Below are positions 42,257-48,829 of a DNA stretch of 64,000 bases, piece by piece (position 1 is the stretch's first letter; each line of letters starts with the position of its first letter). The DNA is taken from the NCBI RefSeq assembly GCF_045617425.1, contig NZ_JAZLIO010000021.1:1-64000 (forward strand), read 5' to 3'. This stretch comes from Carnobacterium_B sp045617425 (GTDB lineage: Bacteria > Bacillota > Bacilli > Lactobacillales > Carnobacteriaceae). The notes beneath the pieces are model-generated. The model was given only the letters and a program-made list of their open reading frames with translations, had not been told where the DNA came from and did no database searches. A program made the position numbers and the translations under genes.

Positions 42257-42802
42257 TCATTTAAATGAACAATTATCGCTATGATCATTTACTAAACCTG
42301 CCGCTTCCATAAATGCGTAACACGTGACTGGCCCAACAAATGAAAATCCTCTCTTTTTCATATCTTTAGATAAACTAGTGGATAGTTCATTTTTAGCTGG
42401 TAGTTGTTCGAAGTTGTTAAAGTGATTTACAATTGGTTCTCCTTCTACAAATGACCAAATGTATTGATCAAATGAGTTGTATTCTTGCTTTACCTTTAAA
42501 AAAGCTTTTGCATTTTTAATGATAGAAGCTATCTTTAATTTATTTCTGATGATCCCAGGATTGGAAAGCAATTCTTCTATCTTATTTTGATCATAATGAC
42601 TAATTTTTTCTGGATCAAATCCATCTAATGCTTCACGGTAATTCTCTCTTTTAGCTAAAATAGTAGACCAACTTAATCCTGCTTGCATTGTTTCTAGAAT
42701 TAGCAGTTCAAATAGAGCTTGATCATCGTGCAGAGGTTTTCCCCACTCGTCATCATGATATTTCTTCATTAAATCTGTTGTTGCCCAACTGCACCTTTCC
42801 AT
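42257..42802 (-). CDS. tag: DNA-3-methyladenine glycosylase I
   Basis: A 181-residue base-excision enzyme removing 3-methyladenine from alkylated DNA. The Tag signature is complete: N-terminal RCSWA and YHDDEWG, MQAGLSW, and the C-terminal HSDNC, so the zinc ligands (Cys4, an N-terminal His, and the final His and Cys) are all present. ATG 42802 with AAAGGA upstream. Monocistronic and divergent from trhO. Confidence 0.95.
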   Translation of the reverse strand: MERCSWATTDLMKKYHDDEWGKPLHDDQALFELLILETMQAGLSWSTILAKRENYREALDGFDPEKISHYDQNKIEELLSNPGIIRNKLKIASIIKNAKAFLKVKQEYNSFDQYIWSFVEGEPIVNHFNNFEQLPAKNELSTSLSKDMKKRGFSFVGPVTCYAFMEAAGLVNDHSDNCSFK

Positions 42803-42828
42803 TAAAACACATCCTTTTTTTTGAGGTA

Positions 42829-42858
42829 TTGATTTCTATTATTTTATTAGTGTATAAT
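42829..42858 (+). promoter_or_regulatory. Sigma-A promoter for trhO
   Basis: TTGATT (42829-42834), an 18-bp spacer and consensus TATAAT (42853-42858) preceded by TG. The 5' leader would be about 67 nt. Confidence 0.65.
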
Positions 42859-42931
42859 GTATTGTTAGTATAGATTAACTTTCAGGTAGTCCGTCTACCT
42901 AGTGTTATGAATCAAATTAGGAGGATTTACT

Positions 42932-43897
42932 ATGTCTAAAGATTACCGTGTTTTACTTTACTATAAATATGTTCATATCAAAAATCCAGAAGAATATACC
43001 GCAAAACATTTGGCCTTTTGTAAAGAAGTTGATTTAAAAGGAAGAATTTTAATTGCTGAAGAAGGTATAAACGGTACTATTGCAGGTACTTATGACCAAA
43101 CACAACAATACATTGATGAGATGCATGCCGATTCTCGTTTTTCAGACCTAGTTTTTAAGGTAGATGAAGAAGAACGTGCTCCTTTCAAAAAAATGTTTGT
43201 ACGTCTACGCCCCGAATTGGTATCTCTAAACTTAGAAGATGACATCGACCCTAATGAAGTAACCGGTGAATACCTAGACCCTGAGGAATTCCGCGAAGCT
43301 ATTCTTGATGAAAATACCATTGTCATCGATGCTCGTAATGATTATGAGTACGATTTGGGTCATTTTAGAGGTGCAGTACGCCCTGAAATCAGAACCTTTA
43401 GAGAGTTGCCTCAATGGATCCGTGACAATAAAGAACAATTTATGGATAAACGAGTGGTAACTTACTGTACAGGTGGAATCCGCTGTGAGAAATTTTCTGG
43501 TTGGTTAGTTAAAGAAGGTTTTAAAGACGTTGGACAACTCCATGGAGGAATCGCTACTTATGGAAAAGATCCTGAAGTTCAAGGCGACTTATGGGATGGT
43601 CAAATGTACGTATTTGATGAACGCATAAGTGTTCCTGTTAATCAAAAAGAACATGTAGTTGTTGGTCGTGACTGGTTTGATGGCACCCCATGTGAACGTT
43701 ACGTGAACTGTGCAAATCCAGCATGTAACCGTCAAATTTTATCTTCGGAAGAAAATGAACACAAGTATTTACGTGGATGCTGCCATGACTGCCGTGTAGC
43801 GCCAGCAAACTTGTATGTAAAACGCAACAGCTTAAGCCAAGAAGATGTTGCCGAACGTCTAGCTGTTATTGGAGAAAAACTTCCTTTATCTATCTAA
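42932..43897 (+). CDS. trhO: tRNA uridine(34) hydroxylase TrhO (YceA, rhodanese domain)
   Basis: A 321-residue protein with an N-terminal acylphosphatase-like UPF0176 domain (RILIAEEGINGT), a rhodanese domain with the active Cys179 in YCTGGIRCEKF, and a C-terminal cysteine-rich zinc-like region (CANPACNRQ...CCHDC). TrhO hydroxylates U34 in tRNAs to 5-hydroxyuridine, the first step to (m)cmo5U/mo5U, using oxygen. AGGAGG precedes the ATG. Its terminator is at 43927-43970. Confidence 0.94.
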   Translation: MSKDYRVLLYYKYVHIKNPEEYTAKHLAFCKEVDLKGRILIAEEGINGTIAGTYDQTQQYIDEMHADSRFSDLVFKVDEEERAPFKKMFVRLRPELVSLNLEDDIDPNEVTGEYLDPEEFREAILDENTIVIDARNDYEYDLGHFRGAVRPEIRTFRELPQWIRDNKEQFMDKRVVTYCTGGIRCEKFSGWLVKEGFKDVGQLHGGIATYGKDPEVQGDLWDGQMYVFDERISVPVNQKEHVVVGRDWFDGTPCERYVNCANPACNRQILSSEENEHKYLRGCCHDCRVAPANLYVKRNSLSQEDVAERLAVIGEKLPLSI

Positions 43898-43926
43898 TAA
43901 ATATTTTTTTAAACTTCATTACTCGC

Positions 43927-43970
43927 AAAAGAAGGTAGAGATTGCGCTAACGCATCCTCTACCTTCTTTT
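43927..43970 (+). terminator. Terminator of trhO
   Basis: Perfect 14-bp outer stem AAAAGAAGGTAGAG/CTCTACCTTCTTTT (43927-43940 and 43957-43970) with an inner GCG/CGC pairing and T run. Confidence 0.85.
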
Positions 43971-44066
43971 TACATTTAAGGAGAAATGCAAAGCAGCAAT
44001 AGTTTTTAATAGACTCTATAAGTAATGGTTAATAGACACATTTAGTTGTATCGCTTAGACTAAAAT

Positions 44067-44080
44067 TGTAAACGTTTACT
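44067..44080. promoter_or_regulatory. cre site (CcpA operator), perfect consensus match
   Basis: TGTAAACGTTTACT matches the cre consensus TGWAARCGYTWNCW at all 14 positions and contains the 12-bp perfect palindrome GTAAACGTTTAC. It lies about 95 bp before the start of the unknown membrane protein. ccpA itself is 7.6 kb away. Confidence 0.75.
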
Positions 44081-44174
44081 ATTTCGAACTGCAATGATGA
44101 TAAGTTAGTCTAATAAATAGAGCTAGTGAAGTTCCTTGGTGAGTGACGCATCTCTTATAATAAAGGAGAAACAA

Positions 44175-45404
44175 ATGGAAAAATATGTTATGAAAAAAAG
44201 GTTTGGACATCCTGTTTTGAGCGGTTTAGCTACAGTGGCTTTTTTACTAGTCTTTGCCTCAATAGCTTGGATCACATGGTCGTTGGTTTGGAAACAAATT
44301 TTCTTATTCATTGGCGGGAACGCTGTTAGTAGTTTGTCTTCAGGAGTACAAGGTCATTTTTTGAAAGAGGCTGTCGAGGGAACTTTCTTTTGGATGGTTA
44401 TTGGTACTTGGGTTTGGTTCAGTTTAAACATGGGAAATTATGGGAAATATACTAAATCAATGAAGCAACCTATAGTTGGAATTCGCTACACATTGCTAGC
44501 TTTCTTAGCCGGTCTATTAGGTTTTGTCGCTTTTGTTTCTTTGATGGGTCTTTGGTGGGAACCGTTCAATTGGCAAATTTTATTCAGACCAGGCAGTGAG
44601 CAAGAAGGTTTACTCGCTATTAAAGGCTGGGCTGCTACAAACTTTTTTGCTTTAACGGTCATCTTAGCTCAAATACCTTTAGTTAGTTTATTTGGAAAAT
44701 ACCCGTTTAGTAAGCTCAGTCACGAACCACGTGTCATTGCAATAGGAACACTCTCTTTAGGGTTATTTTTAGCAATATTGAGCTGGGTAGTGTTTATTTT
44801 ACCTAGTTTTATGACGTTTGAAATAGATGGAACAGCTGTTACAGGGACTCCATTCGGAGACTGGTCAACCGCATTGGCTTGGTGCCAATTATTTATCTTC
44901 TTCTTTTTATTGCCAGCAGAAGGTGCAGAAGGTTATCCACAAAAATTTATTACTACAAAACAACCTTGGTCAGGGTTTGTTGGTTTGGGCATAGCATTAG
45001 TTGGAGCTTTTACTTTTTTACCATTATTGAGAACCTTGTTAACACCTCTAGCAAATTCGTTAGGGCTCGTACCAGATATGGCGGTAGCTTCAGGTACATT
45101 AACAATCATTAATGTCTTATTGACTTGGCACCACCACTTTGACGATTACCCATCAAAAGAAGTGATGCCCTCAACTGTTGGCCGTATAATGATTCAATTA
45201 GTAATTGTGTTGATTATCGGTTCAGTTCTAGGAATCTTGTGGTTAACGACCACGTTAGAACTGTCTCCGTTTGGTGCAAATGATTTAAGTTTAGGTCATC
45301 CTATGTTGGGCATCTTAGGCGGACAATTCGTCTATATGATGCCTATGTTATTTATGAATACGTTCTTTGATAAATGGCCATTAGCTAAAAGTGTAAAAGA
45401 ATAG
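44175..45404 (+). CDS. Unrecognised polytopic membrane protein, about 10 TM
   Basis: A 409-residue very hydrophobic protein with about ten predicted membrane segments (roughly 20-45, 75-90, 110-133, 160-180, 192-217, 238-255, 268-290, 305-322, 340-363 and 375-395), many Trp and Phe residues, and a notable polar motif TWHHHFDDYP between TM8 and TM9. I do not recognise the family and do not assign a function. ATG 44175 has GGAG six bases upstream; the frame is open 13 codons further but without a ribosome-binding site. It is monocistronic, with a perfect cre upstream and its own terminator, so it is probably carbon-regulated. Histidine clusters could bind metal, but that is speculation. Confidence 0.8.
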   Translation: MEKYVMKKRFGHPVLSGLATVAFLLVFASIAWITWSLVWKQIFLFIGGNAVSSLSSGVQGHFLKEAVEGTFFWMVIGTWVWFSLNMGNYGKYTKSMKQPIVGIRYTLLAFLAGLLGFVAFVSLMGLWWEPFNWQILFRPGSEQEGLLAIKGWAATNFFALTVILAQIPLVSLFGKYPFSKLSHEPRVIAIGTLSLGLFLAILSWVVFILPSFMTFEIDGTAVTGTPFGDWSTALAWCQLFIFFFLLPAEGAEGYPQKFITTKQPWSGFVGLGIALVGAFTFLPLLRTLLTPLANSLGLVPDMAVASGTLTIINVLLTWHHHFDDYPSKEVMPSTVGRIMIQLVIVLIIGSVLGILWLTTTLELSPFGANDLSLGHPMLGILGGQFVYMMPMLFMNTFFDKWPLAKSVKE

Positions 45405-45475
45405 AATACGAGCATCAGATAAAAATTTTCGCTGGGTCTGCTTTTAGTGCTACTTAAGAATAATTATTCGAATCG

Positions 45476-45514
45476 AAAAACGAGATTAGGGCTTTATCCT
45501 AACCTCGTTTTTTT
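45476..45514. terminator. Bidirectional terminator after the unknown membrane protein
   Basis: Stem AACGAG(A)TTAGG/CCTAA(C)CTCGTT (arms 45480-45490 and 45498-45509) with A5 and T7 flanks, between converging genes. Confidence 0.8.
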
Positions 45515-45546
45515 ATTGTTTATTAAAGAGGTGAACTAGGATATAT

Positions 45547-46350
45547 TTACCCTAATATCAATGCATCTTCTGTAACCGTGTCCCCACTATTCTTTTGAAA
45601 CAAAGCTAATAAGTCTGGTACAGTTAAACGATTCTTTTCTTCCCCAGAAACATCTACTACTATCTTCCCATTATGAAGCATGATTAATCTTGTTCCATGA
45701 GCAATCGCATCTTCCATATTATGAGTAATCATCATCGCAGTCAATTTTTTTTCGTGGACAATTTTATCTGTTAACTTCAACACCATTTTACTAGTCTTAG
45801 GGTCAAGTGCTGCTGTATGTTCATCCAATAAAAGTAATTTTGGTGGAATAATTGTCGCCATCAGCAATGTCAAAGCTTGTCTTTGTCCACCAGATAATAA
45901 TCCCACTTCCATTTTCAATCTGTCTTCTAATCCTAATTCCAAAAATTTTAATTGCTCTTTGAAAATTTCACGTTGCTTATCTTTTACACCAAGTGTTAAC
46001 CCTCTTTTTTTCCCTCTTTTAAAAGCTACCGCTAAATTTTCTTCGATTGTCAGTCGTGTCGCTGTTCCCATCTTTGTGTCTTGAAAAACTCGTCCAATAT
46101 CTCTTGCTCTTTCGTTGGTTCTTTTGTTGGTAGCATCTTTTCCGTCCAATAAAATAACACCTTCATCTACTACATAGGTTCCAGCTACACTATTTAATAA
46201 TGTTGATTTACCAGCACCATTTCCTCCGATAATCGTAACAAATTCTTTTTCCTCAATCGTCAAATCTATTCCTTTTAATACATGGTTCTCATTGACCGTG
46301 CCCACTTCAAAACTTTTATGGATATTTCTTAATTCCAAAATTGCTGTCAT
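45547..46350 (-). CDS. ABC transporter ATP-binding protein (TrpZ-like)
   Basis: A 267-residue ABC ATPase: Walker A GGNGAGKSTLLN (about residue 40), Q-loop VFQDTKMG, signature LLSGGQRQALTLLMA, Walker B LLLLDEHTAALDP, H-loop MMITHNMED. It pairs with the permease and lipoprotein upstream as the energising subunit of a TrpXYZ-type importer. The ATG overlaps the permease stop in ATGA. In streptococci this family is annotated as a tryptophan transporter; the aromatic codon run in this operon's leader points to tyrosine or phenylalanine as alternatives. Confidence 0.87.
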   Translation of the reverse strand: MTAILELRNIHKSFEVGTVNENHVLKGIDLTIEEKEFVTIIGGNGAGKSTLLNSVAGTYVVDEGVILLDGKDATNKRTNERARDIGRVFQDTKMGTATRLTIEENLAVAFKRGKKRGLTLGVKDKQREIFKEQLKFLELGLEDRLKMEVGLLSGGQRQALTLLMATIIPPKLLLLDEHTAALDPKTSKMVLKLTDKIVHEKKLTAMMITHNMEDAIAHGTRLIMLHNGKIVVDVSGEEKNRLTVPDLLALFQKNSGDTVTEDALILG

Positions 46351-47246
46351 ACTAACTCTGCTCCCTTCTTACCAACTCTTTTAATCCTTCTTGGTTTCTT
46401 TTTCAATAAAGGAGTGGAAAGAGCAATTGCTAGTACAATGGCTGAAAATAATTTGATATCTTGAGGTTCTACTCCTAATTGCAATACGAAATCAATAATT
46501 AGGCGGTAAACAACTGCACCAATCACAATAGTGATCAATCGTTTGGCAAAAGACAACCGCTGGAAAATAACTTCACCAATGATGATAGACGCTAATCCAA
46601 TGACGATCGTCCCGATCCCCATGCTGATATCTGCATAACCGTTGTTTTGGGCAATCAATGCACCTGATAGAGCGATCAATCCGTTACACAACATGTACCC
46701 TAAAATTTTCATTGTATCTGTATGAATCCCATTCGCTTCACTCATAGCTTCATTATCTCCAGTAGAACGCAATGCCAATCCTATTTCAGTACTAAAAAAT
46801 AAATAAAGGACTAAAATAACTAAAACAATTGCTCCCCCGCCAACGATTAAAACAGCCATACGATTTTCTAAGCCAAACGATTGTAACGTGCGCATCAATG
46901 TATCTTGGCCCAACAAAGTAACATTCGCTTTGCCTAATATCCTTAAGTTAATAGAGTATAAAGCAGTCATCGTTAAAATCCCGGTCAGTAACGCAGGAAT
47001 TTTAAGTTTCGTATGCAATAACCCGGATACGATTCCTGCTAGCATTCCCCCTACCAATGCCAACAGACTAGCTAACAATGGTGAGATTCCTGAAACAATG
47101 GATACCGAGCAAATTGCTGCACCCAAGGGGAAACTTCCCTCTGCAGTTAAGTCTGCAATGTCTAAAATTCTAAATGTAAGATAAACTCCAATCGCCATAA
47201 TCGACCATAAAAGTCCTTGCGAAATACTTGATAATATAATATCCAT
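46347..47246 (-). CDS. ABC transporter permease (TrpY-like, BPL_transp_2 family)
   Basis: A permease of 299 residues with about eight membrane segments and the family segment GLIALSGALIAQNNGYADISMGIGTIVIGLASIIIGE split by the coupling helix. I choose ATG 47246 because GGAG lies seven bases upstream; the ATG two codons earlier (47252) is too close to it. It homodimerises to form the channel. Gap to the lipoprotein gene is 26 bp. Confidence 0.87.
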   Translation of the reverse strand: MDIILSSISQGLLWSIMAIGVYLTFRILDIADLTAEGSFPLGAAICSVSIVSGISPLLASLLALVGGMLAGIVSGLLHTKLKIPALLTGILTMTALYSINLRILGKANVTLLGQDTLMRTLQSFGLENRMAVLIVGGGAIVLVILVLYLFFSTEIGLALRSTGDNEAMSEANGIHTDTMKILGYMLCNGLIALSGALIAQNNGYADISMGIGTIVIGLASIIIGEVIFQRLSFAKRLITIVIGAVVYRLIIDFVLQLGVEPQDIKLFSAIVLAIALSTPLLKKKPRRIKRVGKKGAELV

Positions 47247-47272
47247 GCTCATGCTCCTTTATGTTTTACCCT

Positions 47273-48253
47273 TTAGTCAGGTAGTACGATACTTTCAGGG
47301 TCAATACCTAATGATTTTGCCACTTCTTCATTAATAACCAATTCTAAATTAGTAGATGTTTCCACTGCCATTTCTGCTGGATCTGCATCGTCTTCAATAA
47401 TTTTAAGAGCCATTTTTGCTGTTTGACGTCCAAGTTCTTCATAATTGATTCCATAAGTCGCTAAACCCCCAGCTTCTACCATTTCCGAAGATCCTGGAAC
47501 AACAGGCAATTTGTACTCTAAAGCAATTTCGCCAACTGTTGGCATTGTACTGGCTAGCGTGTTATCTGTTGGAATGTATACAGCATCAACTTCTTGAGCC
47601 AACGTTGTCATGACTTGTTGTACATCATTTGTAGTTGTGACTGTCAATACTTTCACTTCTACTCCTTCTGCCTCAATTGCCTCTTGTGCTAGATCAGCCT
47701 GGATTTTTGAATTTGCTTCACTGGAATTGTAAATAATTCCGATCGTATCAGCATCTTGCGCTAAAGACAATAGTAACGAAATTTGTTCTTCAATTGGAAC
47801 CATATCGCTTGTTCCTGTTACATTCCCACCTGGAGCTTCATTATCAGCAACTAATCCCGCATCTACTGGATCTGTAACTGCAGTAAATAAAATTGAATCT
47901 TCTTGGGTAGTTGTTGCAAGTGACTGTGCAGCAGGTGTTGCGATAGATAAGATAACTTCATTGTCTCCAACTAAGCTTTCACTCATACTTTGCAAATTCG
48001 CTTGGTCTCCTTGAGCATTCTGATAGTTTAACGTCAAATTTTCTCCCTCGACGTATCCTGCTTCTTCTAACTCACTAACGAATCCTTTTCTTGCTTGCGT
48101 TAAAGAATCATGTTCCATATACTGCAAAATCCCAACATTTATCATTTCTGAATCTGCACTTTCACTTGTGTTTCCACATGCTCCTAATACTAAACCTGCA
48201 GTAACTGTTGCTAAACCTAAAATAACTTTTTTCTTCATTCCAATTGTTCTCAT
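47273..48253 (-). CDS. ABC transporter substrate-binding lipoprotein (TrpX-like, ABC_sub_bind family)
   Basis: A 326-residue lipoprotein. From ATG 48253 the signal peptide MRTIGMKKKVILGLATVTAG leads to the lipobox L-G-A-C (Cys near residue 27), followed by a Ser-rich linker and the DUF534/ABC_sub_bind fold (NVGILQYMEHDSLTQARKGF, TSDMVPIEEQ, YNSSEANS). The start is chosen for AAGGGGG eight bases upstream; the frame is open 18 codons further up but that region lies in the terminator tail of the leader. It is the first gene after a leader with alternative hairpins. Ligand is probably an amino acid; tryptophan is the family annotation. Confidence 0.88.
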   Translation of the reverse strand: MRTIGMKKKVILGLATVTAGLVLGACGNTSESADSEMINVGILQYMEHDSLTQARKGFVSELEEAGYVEGENLTLNYQNAQGDQANLQSMSESLVGDNEVILSIATPAAQSLATTTQEDSILFTAVTDPVDAGLVADNEAPGGNVTGTSDMVPIEEQISLLLSLAQDADTIGIIYNSSEANSKIQADLAQEAIEAEGVEVKVLTVTTTNDVQQVMTTLAQEVDAVYIPTDNTLASTMPTVGEIALEYKLPVVPGSSEMVEAGGLATYGINYEELGRQTAKMALKIIEDDADPAEMAVETSTNLELVINEEVAKSLGIDPESIVLPD

Positions 48254-48298
48254 CTTTATATCCCCCTTATTTTTTAAACCTCTATGATTACATAAAAC

Positions 48299-48338
48299 AA
48301 AAAACACCCACTTAGAGATATCCTTATCTAAGTGGGTG
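48299..48338 (-). terminator. Leader terminator of the TrpX-type transporter
   Basis: Perfect 12-bp stem CACCCACTTAGA/TCTAAGTGGGTG (48338-48327 and 48316-48305 on the minus strand) followed by TTTTTTGTTTT. It lies about 45 nt before the lipoprotein start codon. Confidence 0.85.
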
Positions 48339-48344
48339 CTTACT

Positions 48345-48449
48345 TTATGTAAAAATAAACGGTAAGTTATTTAATCCACCACTTAGATAAACTCTACGTG
48401 GCAAATATTCAGCAAAACAAACTGCTTCAGCCATCATAGATACAAACAT
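48345..48449 (-). CDS. Second possible small ORF in the same leader (34 aa), doubtful
   Basis: ATG 48449-48447 with AGGA seven bases upstream and stop TAA at 48347-48345. The product starts MFVSMMAEAV and ends NNLPFIFT. It spans the alternative pairing arms and hairpin 3, so translation through it would disturb the antiterminator region. It may be a real second leader ORF or a chance frame in a structured RNA; I recognise no homologue. Confidence 0.25.
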   Translation of the reverse strand: MFVSMMAEAVCFAEYLPRRVYLSGGLNNLPFIFT

Positions 48450-48484
48450 TTCTGTTTCCTGTTTGCACCCATAACGAATTATGT

Positions 48485-48556
48485 CTACAAACAGCTTCTA
48501 AAATAGCTAAAGTAATATGTATTCAATTGTGTTTGGTTGATTAAATGATTGTCCAT
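48485..48556 (-). CDS. Candidate 23-residue leader peptide with the run Tyr-Tyr-Phe-Ser-Tyr-Phe
   Basis: A small ORF of 24 codons: ATG 48556-48554 with GAGGG six bases upstream, stop TAG 48487-48485, about 30 nt downstream of the predicted transcript start. Residues 14-19 are YYFSYF, five aromatic codons in six, which is far above background. The run sits just before the first arm of hairpin 1, whose 5' arm overlaps the last codons and the stop, so a ribosome slowed on the aromatic codons would cover that arm. This is the layout of leader peptides in ribosome-mediated attenuation. No Trp codon is present. That the ORF is translated is inference. Confidence 0.55.
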   Translation of the reverse strand: MDNHLINQTQLNTYYFSYFRSCL

Positions 48557-48591
48557 ACTAATCCCTCACAATAGTTAGATTTGTTTTTATA

Positions 48592-48620
48592 AGTATAAAA
48601 AATACAATGAGAAAAGTCAA
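48592..48620 (-). promoter_or_regulatory. Sigma-A promoter of the TrpX-type transporter leader
   Basis: On the minus strand TTGACT (48620-48615), a 17-bp spacer and TATACT (48597-48592): one mismatch in each hexamer at ideal spacing. Confidence 0.75.
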
Positions 48621-48749
48621 CAACTAAATTAGATTTCTTTCATTGAAAAATCATCTTACTCTTACTTCAATCTGTTATTCACTCTTTTTTCGCTTTTAAA
48701 ACATACTTTTTTTAAAATTGATTAAATTTCTACTATATTTCTTCAAAAA

Positions 48750-48779
48750 TTGCTCTTTCTCCTTTCTTTTTGTTATAAT
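48750..48779 (+). promoter_or_regulatory. Sigma-A promoter for pbp1A
   Basis: TTGCTC (48750-48755), an 18-bp spacer and consensus TATAAT (48774-48779). The start codon is about 45 nt after the predicted start of transcription. Confidence 0.6.
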
Positions 48780-48829
48780 AAGCCAAGTAATTAGAGAACG
48801 AAAATATAATTTTACGAGGTGAACTAAAT

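Larger units (their letters stand above)
48254..48585 (-). promoter_or_regulatory. Candidate transcription-attenuation leader of the TrpX-type transporter
   Basis: A ~330-nt 5' leader on the minus strand from the predicted start near 48585 to the lipoprotein ATG. In order: a short ORF with an aromatic run (48556-48485); hairpin 1 (arms 48494-48479 and 48474-48459, UUCG loop); an alternative arm 48448-48439 able to pair with the second arm of hairpin 1 through about 9 bp; a segment 48439-48430 able to pair with 48402-48394; hairpin 3 at 48401-48379; the 12-nt arm 48390-48379 perfectly complementary to 48335-48324; and the terminator 48338-48299. The 12-nt pairing would break the terminator, so it is a candidate antiterminator, and hairpin 3 would block it. 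No T-box sequence was seen. Confidence 0.7.

Noticed and set aside
44136..44174. N-terminal extension of the unknown membrane protein
   Set aside because: The first start in this frame has no ribosome-binding site, while ATG 44175 has GGAG at proper spacing.
48373..48402. Possible T-box antiterminator upstream of the TrpX-type transporter
   Set aside because: The segment has GUGGUGG but not the conserved T-box UGGNACCGCG, and no stem I specifier loop could be found.
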